Below, piece by piece: positions 1 to 8,403 of a stretch of DNA of 64,000 nucleotides. The position numbers were made by a program, and so were the translations under genes. Each line of letters begins with the position of its first letter. Position 1 is the first letter of the stretch. Where the stretch lies: positions 20,666 to 84,665 of the forward strand of contig NZ_JPEN01000055.1 of assembly GCF_000767835.1 (NCBI RefSeq). The letters run 5' to 3'. The DNA comes from Streptococcus sinensis. GTDB taxonomy: Bacteria > Bacillota > Bacilli > Lactobacillales > Streptococcaceae. The notes beneath the pieces were generated by a model. It ran no database searches. It was not told the origin of the DNA and saw only the letters and a list, made by a program, of their open reading frames with translations.

Positions 1-306
1 CTCAATCCACCCCTGCCTTATAAAGATTTCTTTGTGACCTATGGCGGTGAATCGCAGGAACAGGTACAAGCGCGTATGGCATCGACCATTCTTCATCTCA
101 TGCAAGAGACAGACGGTCAGTCTGTGCTCATGGTCTCCCATGGCGGGGCCATGGCCAATTTTGCTAGAGTTTGGCGGAAAAACTGGCGTCTGGATGACCT
201 AGGTCACATGACCAACTGCGGGATTTTGAAGTTTACCTTTGAGAATGATCAATTCTACCTTGAAGAAGTGATTGGTCACGATTTTAGCGATTGGGAGGGA
301 AAATGA
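1..306 (+). CDS. Histidine phosphatase family protein (5' truncated)
   Basis: The reading frame is open from the first base of the window, so the N-terminus with the RHG catalytic motif lies outside. What remains is the C-terminal half of a phosphoglycerate-mutase-like phosphatase: the segment SVLMVSHGGAMANF contains the second catalytic histidine (SHGG) typical of the family. The stop codon overlaps the start of the next gene (ATGA at 303-306), and the partner is a homologous phosphatase, so the two are probably a translationally coupled tandem duplication. The substrate cannot be inferred. Confidence 0.85.
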   Translation, partial: LNPPLPYKDFFVTYGGESQEQVQARMASTILHLMQETDGQSVLMVSHGGAMANFARVWRKNWRLDDLGHMTNCGILKFTFENDQFYLEEVIGHDFSDWEGK

Positions 307-905
307 AAGATTTATATTTGATGCGGCACGGCCAGACTTTTTTCAATCAAGAAGGCTTGGTGCAGGGAGCTTGCGACTCTCCTTTGACAGAACTGGGGCA
401 GGAACAGGCCCGGCAGGCAGGAGCTTATTTGAAAGAGCGGGGCATTCGTTTTGGTCCTCTCTACTCGTCCACCCAGGAGAGAGCTTCCGATACCTTAGAA
501 CTCGTCTCCGGCCGAACCGACTATACTCGCCTTAAGGGTATTAAAGAATGGAACTTTGGTCTTTTTGAGGCCCAGCCTGAACGTTTGCAGCCGAAATTTC
601 GACCAGGAGCTACGTCATTTGAAGATCTTTTCGTTCCTTATGGCGGAGAAGGTGTGAACCAAGTCGGTAAGCGCGTGCTGGTCACTCTGACTGAGGTCAT
701 GGAGCAGGCAGGAGCAGAGCCAGTCTTGGCTGTTAGCCACGGCGGTGCCATGTGGGCCTTCTATCTCAAGATTGCAGCCCAAGCTCTGGATCCCAAGGTG
801 CGCTTTGGCAACTGCACTATCTGCCATTACCATTATGAGCAGGGACATTTTAAGCTGGCAGAAGTCATTGACCCACTGACGGGTGATGTGTATGAGTGTG
901 AATGA
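303..905 (+). CDS. Histidine phosphatase family protein
   Basis: A 200-residue, full-length histidine phosphatase (phosphoglycerate mutase superfamily). The N-terminal motif LYLMRHGQT carries the phospho-accepting histidine at residue 9, and LAVSHGGAMW near residue 147 supplies the second one. I chose the ATG at 303 because it overlaps the upstream stop codon as ATGA, sits behind GGGAGG, and places RHG at the usual distance from the N-terminus; a TTG 12 bases upstream is open but less likely. Paired with the preceding homologue in an operon. In vivo substrate unknown; members act on sugar phosphates, nucleotides or cofactors. Confidence 0.88.
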   Translation: MKDLYLMRHGQTFFNQEGLVQGACDSPLTELGQEQARQAGAYLKERGIRFGPLYSSTQERASDTLELVSGRTDYTRLKGIKEWNFGLFEAQPERLQPKFRPGATSFEDLFVPYGGEGVNQVGKRVLVTLTEVMEQAGAEPVLAVSHGGAMWAFYLKIAAQALDPKVRFGNCTICHYHYEQGHFKLAEVIDPLTGDVYECE

Positions 906-965
906 AGAAGCAAATTTTTTTAACGGTTCATAGTAATGAAGAATCAGAAAGATTATCACTAGAAT

Positions 966-991
966 AAAAACCTCATTTTTCTGAGGTTTTT
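966..991. terminator. Bidirectional terminator between convergent operons
   Basis: A 10-bp perfect inverted repeat (966-975 with 982-991, core CCTCA/TGAGG) with a T-rich loop. It has T runs downstream on the plus strand and A runs upstream, so it can end both the phosphatase pair and the leftward operon. Confidence 0.85.
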
Positions 992-995
992 TGGT

Positions 996-1475
996 TTATA
1001 CTTGGCTGTAGGTTTCACAACGACTTAGTTTTAGGTCTTCCTGGTCACTGGGCATTGGCTGTACTTCCCCTTCTTCCTCCCACACACTTCGAGTAAAGAC
1101 CATGGAGAGTAGTGCCAGAGCTGCAAAGGCTACTCCTACGTACCAGTAGGGCATATCCAGTGTCGTGGAGCGGCCAGACAGATTGACGATGCCACGAAAG
1201 AGCATGCCTGCTGCTATGATGGCTACAGCTGAGTTCCAGAGGTTGAGGCTGAGCCGAGAGAGATTAGGGATGACCTTCATGAAGAGCAGAAGGAGGATGC
1301 CGCCTGCTAGAGGAATGGCAAAGAGATAGTGCATGTGGCTAGATGTTTCGCCGAAACTGAAGGATTCATAGATTCTGCTAAATGCAAAGAAGAAAATAGT
1401 TAACAGTGTGTAGATAAGGGCTGTTTTTCTAAAACGTTTTTTGATGGGATTAGTAACCGATGTAGACAATATCAC
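996..1475 (-). CDS. Hypothetical four-helix membrane protein
   Basis: A 159-residue protein with hydrophobic segments at about residues 18-36, 47-66, 80-98 and 107-128 and an acidic, soluble C-terminal tail (EEEGEVQPMPSDQEDLK). I do not recognise the family. It overlaps the end of the phosphodiester glycosidase gene by 26 bases and is the last gene of a leftward three-gene operon with a GtrA-type glycosyltransferase. Its context points to the cell envelope, perhaps as a transport or assembly partner, but that is inference. Confidence 0.7.
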   Translation of the reverse strand: MILSTSVTNPIKKRFRKTALIYTLLTIFFFAFSRIYESFSFGETSSHMHYLFAIPLAGGILLLLFMKVIPNLSRLSLNLWNSAVAIIAAGMLFRGIVNLSGRSTTLDMPYWYVGVAFAALALLSMVFTRSVWEEEGEVQPMPSDQEDLKLSRCETYSQV

Positions 1476-2361
1476 TCACCGACCTTTCTGAGATAGTATT
1501 TCCGTTGGTTGTAGGTTTGTTAATGACCTGACCGTTAAAGTAAAGTGTAGAGGAGCCGCCGCCATCAAGGTTGTAGGCGGTCTTGACACCGTAAGATTTC
1601 ATGATTTCTGCCATCTGGTAGAGGGAAAGTCCCTCGCTTTCTGAGGTGCGTCCGTCTGAAACGATGATGATATAGTGGTTTTCATCAATGATACCGATGG
1701 CTGTCCGTGGATTTGAAGACATGGACTGGCCGACTTCGGACTTGGTATTAACGACAATCTCACCATTTTCTACAAGAGCTGGGCCGAAGGCCAAGAGATT
1801 GACCACACCGTCTTTGACCAGTTGATCGGCAGAGACTTGGTCTTCATAGACAATCTTAAAGGAGCCGTCTTTGTAAATAGCCAAATCCCCATTGCTGGAG
1901 TCTTCTCGGACGGTATCGCGGTAGACAACGCCATTGCGGATGACATAGCCAGTTGTGTTGGCTCCGTAGTAGTCGCCGTTAACCGCTAGGATAGCATTGT
2001 TGTTGGCAGCCGTTTCCGAGGTTTTTGCTGTGACATTGTTTCCGTAAGTGTTTTGGGCAAAGGCCGTTTTCAGGTATTCTGATGAGCTGATAGTCACGTC
2101 AGCGATGTAGACTTGGGTGTTGCTGACGGTCTTTTCAGTCAATGTGACCGAGATGTTGTCGTCTGAATAGCTGGTATCCGTCACAGTCGCTGTTTCCGCA
2201 GCCTTGCTGGCAGCCTCGGCATTGGACGACGAACTTGCGCTTGAAACCGTGGAAATGGTCTCTGCGATGACGAAAGTTTTCAGCATGGAGTAGCTGAAGG
2301 AAGCTGTCAGAAGCAGCCCGAAAATGGAGGCGTAGGCATAGCCTTTCTTTAAAAATTTCAT
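1450..2361 (-). CDS. Phosphodiester glycosidase family protein (NAGPA domain), membrane-anchored
   Basis: A 303-residue protein with one N-terminal hydrophobic helix (about residues 10-32) and an Ser/Ala-rich linker, followed by a NAGPA-like domain from about residue 100. Hallmarks visible are AVNGDYYG, NPRTAIG and the C-terminal NLDGGGSSTLYFNG, typical of the family named after N-acetylglucosamine-1-phosphodiester alpha-N-acetylglucosaminidase. Bacterial members occur near exopolysaccharide and teichoic-acid genes and are thought to cleave sugar phosphodiesters outside the cell. Its ATG overlaps the stop of the upstream glycosyltransferase gene (ATGA), so the two are translationally coupled. 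Confidence 0.85.
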   Translation of the reverse strand: MKFLKKGYAYASIFGLLLTASFSYSMLKTFVIAETISTVSSASSSSNAEAASKAAETATVTDTSYSDDNISVTLTEKTVSNTQVYIADVTISSSEYLKTAFAQNTYGNNVTAKTSETAANNNAILAVNGDYYGANTTGYVIRNGVVYRDTVREDSSNGDLAIYKDGSFKIVYEDQVSADQLVKDGVVNLLAFGPALVENGEIVVNTKSEVGQSMSSNPRTAIGIIDENHYIIIVSDGRTSESEGLSLYQMAEIMKSYGVKTAYNLDGGGSSTLYFNGQVINKPTTNGNTISERSVSDIVYIGY

Positions 2362-3407
2362 GATGCGGTGTGTGTCCTTTCCTTAAAAATAAATCTCTTT
2401 TGCACCATCCAGGAGACGGTGAAGAGCAGCAGTCCGACGATGATTTTGACAATCAGAAGATTGAGACCAAAGACAGCGTAGAAGAGGCGAATCAGCAGTG
2501 TATCTAGGATAAAGAGCACTACAGCTAGGCTGAAATAGCCGGTTCCTGTCTTGAGTATACTGTCGTCGTTCTTAAAGACCAGCTTTTTATTGGTCGAATA
2601 GTTAAAGATTGAGCTGGTCACGCGGGCAATCCCATTTGCGAGAAGAATTCTCAGGCTGGTCGGCGCAGCAGTTAAAAACAAGAGAGCCAGTGCGTAGACG
2701 ATGTAGTCCACGATGAAGCTGCTGAGAGAGGTTAGGGCAAACTTAAAAATATTTTTATAAATCATGAGCCCATCTCTAACAGGTCGGAAGTGCGAGCCTT
2801 GATTGTCATTGATATAGACCGTCTCAATGGGAACTTCCAAAATGGGATATTCCTTGCTGGCTGCTAAGAGCATGTTCATTTCATACTCATAGCGCTGACC
2901 CTCTACCTTTAGCATAAATGGAATCATGTTGGTCGTAAAGGCTCGCAAGCCTGTCTGAGTATCGGAAACATCCACGCCAGTTTGGGCTTTGAAGAGAGCT
3001 CGAGTTAGGCTGTTGCCGAAGCGGCTGCGCAGAGGGACTTTGCCAGTAAAGGCACGTGCGCCCAGAATCAGCTGATTGGGATTTTCGGCAGCCTTGGTTG
3101 CCACGCGGAAAATATCCCAGACCTTGTGCTGGCCATCCGCATCTGCTGTGATAACCGTTCCGTATTGACCCATAGACTGGATATAGGTGAAGGCAGTTTT
3201 TAGTGCTTGTCCCTTGCCTTGATTGTTCTCGTGATGGAGGACAGTTGCATATTGTTCAGCCTGTTCAAAGACTATCTGGCATTTAGATGAGCTACCGTCA
3301 TCGATCACAATGATATGAAAATCACTCTTATGGTGAATTTTTTTTATCAGCTTAATAAGATTATAATCAGGCTCATAGGCCGGAATCACTAGATAATCCA
3401 TATCCAT
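2358..3407 (-). CDS. GT2 glycosyltransferase fused to GtrA-like membrane domain
   Basis: A 349-residue fusion. Residues 1-225 are a family 2 glycosyltransferase, with VIPAYEPD at the N-terminus, IDDGSS, and the metal-binding DADGQHK motif; this resembles GtrB/DPM1 enzymes that load sugars onto undecaprenyl phosphate. Residues 230-340 contain four hydrophobic helices in a GtrA-like arrangement (ANGIARVTSSIFNYSTNKKLVFK), the module that in other systems flips the lipid-linked sugar. First gene of a leftward operon with the phosphodiester glycosidase. Together they could decorate and trim a surface polymer; the substrate is unknown. Confidence 0.88.
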   Translation of the reverse strand: MDMDYLVIPAYEPDYNLIKLIKKIHHKSDFHIIVIDDGSSSKCQIVFEQAEQYATVLHHENNQGKGQALKTAFTYIQSMGQYGTVITADADGQHKVWDIFRVATKAAENPNQLILGARAFTGKVPLRSRFGNSLTRALFKAQTGVDVSDTQTGLRAFTTNMIPFMLKVEGQRYEYEMNMLLAASKEYPILEVPIETVYINDNQGSHFRPVRDGLMIYKNIFKFALTSLSSFIVDYIVYALALLFLTAAPTSLRILLANGIARVTSSIFNYSTNKKLVFKNDDSILKTGTGYFSLAVVLFILDTLLIRLFYAVFGLNLLIVKIIVGLLLFTVSWMVQKRFIFKERTHTAS

Positions 3408-3433
3408 ACCTCTTTCTTAGATGATTTGTAGAA

Positions 3434-3439
3434 AGTATA
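3434..3439 (-). promoter_or_regulatory. Candidate -10 box of the glycosyltransferase operon
   Basis: TATACT on the minus strand, 27 bases before the start codon. No good -35 hexamer is seen at 17 bp; the region that would hold it is occupied by the palindrome at 3450-3481, which suggests a regulated promoter. Confidence 0.45.
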
Positions 3440-3449
3440 CAGACTGCGG

Positions 3450-3481
3450 CTTAAAGCTAGCTGATATCAGTTAGCTTTAAG
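3450..3481. promoter_or_regulatory. 32-bp near-perfect palindrome, candidate operator
   Basis: Arms 3450-3465 and 3466-3481 are complementary at 15 of 16 positions with no loop (core AGCTGATATCAGTT). A loop-free dyad just upstream of the candidate -10 of the leftward operon suits a dimeric repressor site better than an RNA hairpin. A T-rich tract follows at 3487-3500, so a terminator-like role on the plus strand cannot be excluded. Confidence 0.5.
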
Positions 3482-4058
3482 AAAAAGTTAAATTTTTTTT
3501 AAGGAAAGAACGTGGAATGGATAAGATCGAAATACTTTTGAAAAGGAAATATAGAGACGATTTTGAGGAATGAGGCATAAATTAGAGTAGAGATTACCTA
3601 ACTGGAAAATTCCTTATGAAGTATTTTATGGTAAAATTGTGCACTTAATTTGACAATTCAAACCTAAGAAAAGAGCCTCCTTATAAGAACAGTATATAAC
3701 TTTTTTACACTATCCGTTATAAGTAGCTCTGTTCATCCCAGTCGTTTTTTTATACGTTCTACTTTTTCTATTCGAGTAGATAAGTTTTTGACTGGGGCTA
3801 GGTATACAGCAAAACCGATTGTCAACAGTTATCAAACTAACGATGAAGTGGCTGCTTAACAAGGCCGATAGGCCAACAATATAGGTAGCTTCCTACATAC
3901 TACCTTGGGTCTAGGATTGCGTTTCATATTCCCAACCAATCATGCTTAGAAGAAAAGGAGGCCCCCTTTCTTTATAAGTTACTTTCTAAAATTATATTTT
4001 CATCTTATTAAGGGCAGCCACCTAACGATAAGTAATTTAAAAACTGCAAATTAGGGTT

Positions 4059-4103
4059 TGGTATAATAATTTACTTGCTAAACTGTCTTTTTTTGTTTAT
4101 ATT
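4059..4103 (+). promoter_or_regulatory. Promoter region of the BTAD/AAA regulator
   Basis: Two candidates are visible. One is an extended -10, TG-G-TATAAT, with the hexamer at 4062-4067. The other is TTGCTA at 4075-4080, a 17-bp spacer and TATATT at 4098-4103. A GGAGG ribosome site follows at about 4121-4125. Confidence 0.6.
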
Positions 4104-4133
4104 AGTTTTATAAGCTTTTTTGGAGGCGTTTTC

Positions 4134-7100
4134 ATGGACAAAGCTCTTTTAAGGTTGAAATTACTAGGAAATCCGAGTGTCTTTCTTAATCAAGAGGAAG
4201 TCTTTTTCCCTTTTGCAAAAATCAACGCCCTGCTTTACTATCTTCATATCAATGGAACAGTCAATCGGGAGGAGATTGCAGGAATTCTCTGGGAAAATAA
4301 GAACAATCAGACTGCCAAAAAAAATCTGCGCAATACCATCTATCAAGCCAATAAACTGCTGGGCGGGGACTGGATTATCGCTCCCAACCGGACGGTTCTG
4401 TCGCTCAATCCTAAGTGTAGAATTGAAAGTGATGTGGAGCTCTTTTCAGACAATCCTGCGGAGCATCTGTCGCTCTATCAGGGGGCTTTTCTGCAGGGCT
4501 TTTATCTCAAGGATAGTGAGGCCTTTGATTATTGGGTTTCCAAGATGCGAACCCGATATGAGCAACTGTATATCCAAGCCTGCTACCAACAGCTCGAAAA
4601 GGGAAACAACCAGCTGGATTTGGAAGAAACAGAGCAAAATTTACACCGTTTGATTAGTATTGATGAGTTTGATGAAAAGAACTATCACCTGCTGATGAAG
4701 TTCTATCAGGAGAATGAACGGCCCGGCAAGGTAATTGAGACCTATTATAAATTGGTGAACCTTTTGGACAAGGAGCTGGGCATCAGTCCTAATGAGGCTA
4801 TCCAGCAACTTTACCACGAAGTGCTTGCCAAGGATCGTAGCGAGCGCAAGACCAAGCAGTTTCTGCGCAATACGGACCACTTTTTCGGTCGGGTAGATGA
4901 AATCAAGCGCTTGGAGTCTTACTTTTCTAAGATTTTAGAGGACCAAGAGGCGCGTGCTTTGGTCCTAGTCGGAGGGACTGGTATTGGTAAGCGGACGGTG
5001 ACTCGCCAAGTGCTGGCCAATCAGACCAAGGATTTCCAGATTGTCATGGCTGAGTGCTTCAAGGATGAGATAAAGATAGCTCTGCAGCCTTGGCGTGACT
5101 TGCTAGATGGTCTGGGTGACTTAGTCATTCAGCACCAGATCCTCTCTCTTAGCCAGTGGCAGGTCATTTTAGAAAGTTATTTCCCGATTTTGATAGGGGG
5201 TGCCTCTGGTGTTCAGCTAGATGCGGATAAGCTGGCTCAGTTTGTAGTGGATATCTTGCAGAAGATTTCCAAGAAAAAGGCCTTGGTCATTTTGATAGAG
5301 GACTGCCATTGGATGGATGCGGCTAGTGCTGCGGTCCTGGAGCAGGTCATGAATCATCTGAGTGACTATCCTGTGGCCTTTGTTTTGACCAAGCATCTGA
5401 GTACGCCACCTTATCTAGAACATTTTTTCAATCACTTGCTGGTTCGTAATAAGTTAGATTTTATTCAACTGCAGCCGCTGAAGTTTCAGGATAGTGTGGC
5501 TTATTTACGGGCCCAGACAGGTCAGGTGGCTATGTCTGAGCAGCAGCTTGAGGATATTTATCGGGTTAGTCAGGGCATTCCCTTCTTTCTGACGGAGTAT
5601 GCTAAGCAGTTCTTGCGAGGAGAAAAGTTTCATCCGCTGACTCCTGCTATCAAGGCTAAGCTGTCTTTGAAGCTGGACTACTTGAGCAGCGGGGAGGAGG
5701 AACTGGTAGACTATCTTGCTTGCTTCAGCATTTCTGCTTCGCTTTCGCTCTTGGGTAAGCTGCTGGCTTTACCTATGGAAGAGGTGGTTGAAATCACTGA
5801 GGAGCTGAGACAGAAGCAGCTGTTGATAGAGGAGGAGCAAGAAGAGAAGTTGATGCTGCGGTTCAGTCAGGAGCTTCTGCAGATCTATGCCTATGAACGC
5901 TTGTCACTTGCCAAGAAGCGAATGCTGCATCACCAGATTGCCCAAGGTATGGAAGACCAGCTGGGAGACTCTCTCTATCATGCCCAGCTGCTCAATGAAA
6001 TCGCCTATCACTACAAGATGTCCAAGCAGCCGATTAAGTCTCTAGAGTACGAGCTGCATTATCTTGAGGCTACTCTGCAGTTTCATCACGAGCTCTTTCC
6101 GATTTATTCACGGGAGTTTGGCTTTATCGAAAAGACGGACGATGCCAATCAATCGGCGGTTCTGGACCAGTTTGACCGCATCCGTCGGCAAATACAAGAG
6201 TTGGAAAGAAAACATCAGAATCACAAGGATTTCCAACTGCTAGTTCTCCGCTTTCTCTATCTGGAAGGACGCTATGCCATCCGGACAGGAAATTATCAGC
6301 AGGGGATGGACAATATTCAGCAGGTGCTTGCCTCGGCCAAAGAGCTGCAGCAGATGGACTTTCTTCTAGAAGGTTATCGGCAGATGATCTACTACTGTAT
6401 CCAGACAGAAAATATCCCAGAGATGCGCTATTATACAGATTTGGCTCTAGATGCTTCGGTGCAGGCCAATAATCACGAGGCCATCGCTATCAACCTCCGG
6501 CTTAAGGGGCTTTACCATCTCATAATTGGAGACGAGGAGCAGTCACTTCATCACCTTTACCGGTCTATCGACTGTTTCAGTCTGACGGCCTCGCTTCGCT
6601 CCAAGTATTCGATTCAGATTGCAGCAGCCTTGGATTATCTAGCGGAAATTGAGCAGATCCGTGGGAATTTCACGACAGCATTGGTCCATCAAAAGGAGGC
6701 GATTGAGCTAACAGAAAATAAAACATCAGAGCCTTCGATTTTTGCCTTTTACATTAGCTTGGGTATGACCTATTACTGGTTGGGGGATCATGAGCAGGCG
6801 GAGAAGATTTTTCTTAAGGCTAAAAAAGCGCTGGAAACCCTCAGCTTTCCATGGAAAGAGGCTCAGCTGGAAGTCTATCTGGCTCTGATTGGCTGTGAGA
6901 AGGGAGATTACCAGCCGGTGCTTGATCTTCTGCGGAAAAAGGATAGCCTCATCAGTCGCTATGGCAATCCGCGGGACAAGGGGCTGATCTACTATCTGAT
7001 GGCTGTGATTAAGTATCGCCTGCTGACTGGGAGTTTGCAGGAAGCAGGCTTTGAAGATTTGCTAGTTCAGGACTTTGAAACCTATTATGAAACGGCTAAA

Positions 7101-7187
7101 AGCCAGCTCAATCCTTATCGTGATCGGCACCAACTCAAGGAATTAGAAAACTTACGCCTGAGATTGTCTCAGGAAGCAAATAGATAG
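4134..7187 (+). CDS. SARP-like transcriptional regulator: wHTH-BTAD, AAA ATPase and TPR region
   Basis: A 1017-residue multidomain regulator. Residues 1-95 look like an OmpR-type winged helix, and 96-245 like a bacterial transcriptional activator domain (BTAD; KNYHLLMKFYQENERPGKVIETYYKL). An ATPase follows with Walker A GGTGIGKRT at about 279-287 and Walker B LVILIEDCHWMDA at about 383-395. The C-terminal half is helical with TPR-like repeats. This is the layout of AfsR/MalT-like signal-integrating activators, usual in actinomycetes and uncommon in streptococci. It faces the hut genes, and the divergent hut promoters carry 11-bp-period repeats, so it is probably the hut activator. That role is inference. 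The ligand is unknown. Confidence 0.85.
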   Translation: MDKALLRLKLLGNPSVFLNQEEVFFPFAKINALLYYLHINGTVNREEIAGILWENKNNQTAKKNLRNTIYQANKLLGGDWIIAPNRTVLSLNPKCRIESDVELFSDNPAEHLSLYQGAFLQGFYLKDSEAFDYWVSKMRTRYEQLYIQACYQQLEKGNNQLDLEETEQNLHRLISIDEFDEKNYHLLMKFYQENERPGKVIETYYKLVNLLDKELGISPNEAIQQLYHEVLAKDRSERKTKQFLRNTDHFFGRVDEIKRLESYFSKILEDQEARALVLVGGTGIGKRTVTRQVLANQTKDFQIVMAECFKDEIKIALQPWRDLLDGLGDLVIQHQILSLSQWQVILESYFPILIGGASGVQLDADKLAQFVVDILQKISKKKALVILIEDCHWMDAASAAVLEQVMNHLSDYPVAFVLTKHLSTPPYLEHFFNHLLVRNKLDFIQLQPLKFQDSVAYLRAQTGQVAMSEQQLEDIYRVSQGIPFFLTEYAKQFLRGEKFHPLTPAIKAKLSLKLDYLSSGEEELVDYLACFSISASLSLLGKLLALPMEEVVEITEELRQKQLLIEEEQEEKLMLRFSQELLQIYAYERLSLAKKRMLHHQIAQGMEDQLGDSLYHAQLLNEIAYHYKMSKQPIKSLEYELHYLEATLQFHHELFPIYSREFGFIEKTDDANQSAVLDQFDRIRRQIQELERKHQNHKDFQLLVLRFLYLEGRYAIRTGNYQQGMDNIQQVLASAKELQQMDFLLEGYRQMIYYCIQTENIPEMRYYTDLALDASVQANNHEAIAINLRLKGLYHLIIGDEEQSLHHLYRSIDCFSLTASLRSKYSIQIAAALDYLAEIEQIRGNFTTALVHQKEAIELTENKTSEPSIFAFYISLGMTYYWLGDHEQAEKIFLKAKKALETLSFPWKEAQLEVYLALIGCEKGDYQPVLDLLRKKDSLISRYGNPRDKGLIYYLMAVIKYRLLTGSLQEAGFEDLLVQDFETYYETAKSQLNPYRDRHQLKELENLRLRLSQEANR

Positions 7188-7188
7188 T

Positions 7189-7220
7189 AAAAGAGGATGA
7201 AACTATTTTCATCCTCTTTT
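7189..7220. terminator. Bidirectional terminator between the regulator and hutG
   Basis: A 14-bp perfect stem (7189-7202 with 7207-7220; AAAAGAGGATGAAA) and a CTAT loop, starting one base after the regulator's stop codon. The A/T flanks let it serve the leftward hutG transcript as well. Confidence 0.92.
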
Positions 7221-7271
7221 ATGTTTCTAAAATATAATAGCAAAATTGTTAAAAGTCCCATCGAAAGACGA

Positions 7272-8261
7272 TCAGTCATGTACCTGAGCCCAAACCTGGG
7301 TCAGGTAAAAGACGAAGCTAGCGGCTAGGTTAGCCGTGTGATTGTCAATATCGTGAGGTGGAGAGACCTCCACGATGTCAAAGCCAATTAGCTTGCCTGA
7401 AGCAGCGATGTGCTGGAAGACTAAAACTGCGAGATTGGGGTCGACCCCCAGCGACTGGATAGCACTGACACCGGGAGCAGCACCGGCAGCAAAGCAGTCA
7501 ATATCAATGGTCAGATAGACGTGCTCCTTGTCGGCCAGATAGGCATCAACAATCTTGCAGACCTCCTTGTACCCCATCTTGTAGATATCCAGCCCAGTCA
7601 GAAACTGGATGGCTTTGGATCTGGCTACAAAGTCAAAGAGAAAGAGATTGTTATTGTGCTCCTGAATCCCTAAGATGAGGTAGTTAAAGACTTGCTTCTG
7701 AGCCAGGGTTTCATCAAACATCTGGCGAAAACCAGTACCGGAATTAGGACCAGTCTGGTCATAGGGGCGCAAGTCAAAATGGGCATCCATATTGATGACG
7801 GCCAAGTCTTGGTCAGGAGCTAGCGAAGACTTGAGGCCTAGATAGTGACCATAGGCTGTTTCGTGGCCACCGCCTAGAACGATAGGCCGAAGATTGAGCT
7901 CCCGCAGTCGTTTAACTGCCCGAGCCAGACTCTGCTGTAATTGCTCCAGAGAGCGGTTAGGACCATCAATATCGCCAACATCAAAGACTCGGACATTTCT
8001 GCCTAGGTGCCAAGGGAGTTTGGCCAGCTGGGTTCGGACAGCCTGAGGGCCTTCGACTGCTCCCACTCGGCCGTGGTTGATATAGACTCCTTTGTCACTC
8101 TTGAAGCCAATCAGGGCAAAGTTGATGCCGTCAAAAGGTGTCAACTTCGGGTCGTTCAAGTCCAAAAATTCAATAACCATCCCCCATTTGGCAGCATATA
8201 AATTATCCTCTAGTCCCCGATGATAGTAGCTGTTATCTAGCTGATAGTAATCTTCTAACAT
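7272..8261 (-). CDS. hutG: Formimidoylglutamase
   Basis: A 329-residue arginase/agmatinase-family enzyme that hydrolyses N-formimidoyl-L-glutamate to glutamate and formamide, the last step of histidine breakdown. Manganese-ligand motifs are visible: [19 protein letters not shown] and [11 protein letters not shown] place the start at 8261 (MLEDYYQL) because AAAAGGA lies seven bases upstream of it; the ATG 18 bases earlier has no ribosome site. It is transcribed alone from a strong promoter and ends at a shared terminator. Its presence beside ftcD/fchA/fhs gives two alternative routes for formimidoylglutamate. Confidence 0.93.
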   Translation of the reverse strand: MLEDYYQLDNSYYHRGLEDNLYAAKWGMVIEFLDLNDPKLTPFDGINFALIGFKSDKGVYINHGRVGAVEGPQAVRTQLAKLPWHLGRNVRVFDVGDIDGPNRSLEQLQQSLARAVKRLRELNLRPIVLGGGHETAYGHYLGLKSSLAPDQDLAVINMDAHFDLRPYDQTGPNSGTGFRQMFDETLAQKQVFNYLILGIQEHNNNLFLFDFVARSKAIQFLTGLDIYKMGYKEVCKIVDAYLADKEHVYLTIDIDCFAAGAAPGVSAIQSLGVDPNLAVLVFQHIAASGKLIGFDIVEVSPPHDIDNHTANLAASFVFYLTQVWAQVHD

Positions 8262-8297
8262 GATTTTATCCTTTTCCATAACGATACTTGCGATTTT

Positions 8298-8326
8298 ATT
8301 ATAAGAGTTTCCACCAAGCCTGTCAA
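8298..8326 (-). promoter_or_regulatory. Consensus sigma-A promoter of hutG
   Basis: On the minus strand, TTGACA (8321-8326), a 17-bp spacer and TATAAT (8298-8303): both boxes match consensus exactly. It lies downstream of the hutH terminator, so hutG can be expressed apart from the main hut operon. It lacks the heptamer repeats seen at the hutU/hutI promoters. Confidence 0.88.
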
Positions 8327-8339
8327 TGACTTTTGGCAG

Positions 8340-8374
8340 AAAAAGGAAGCCCAGCTGAACGGGAGCGGGCTTCT
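8340..8374 (-). terminator. Terminator of the hutU-hutH operon
   Basis: Inverted repeat GAAGCCC/GGGCTTC (8367-8373 with 8346-8352) followed on the minus strand by a run of T, 30 bases after the hutH stop codon. Confidence 0.85.
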
Positions 8375-8403
8375 TAGGTTAGCTTTTTTCAGAGGCATCA
8401 GCT

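Larger units (their letters stand above)
3408..4133. other. ORF-free intergenic region with several small dyads
   Basis: A 726-base stretch with no credible gene on either strand. Besides the palindrome at 3450-3481 it holds several short inverted repeats: CCCAGTC/GACTGGG around 3736-3797, GGCC-GATA-GGCC near 3863-3874, and GTAG-CTTC-CTAC near 3885-3896. The motif TTATAAG recurs at about 3682, 3718 and 3973. It may be a decayed mobile element or hold a small RNA; neither is demonstrated. The last 75 bases carry the promoter of the downstream regulator. Confidence 0.6.

Noticed and set aside
3640-3980. Possible transposase remnant
   Set aside because: Translations on both strands contain many stops and no transposase motif; no terminal inverted repeats or target duplication could be defined, so it is kept only as an unexplained region.
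8277-8279. Upstream ATG as the hutG start
   Set aside because: It lacks a ribosome site, whereas the ATG at 8261 has AAAAGGA at proper distance.
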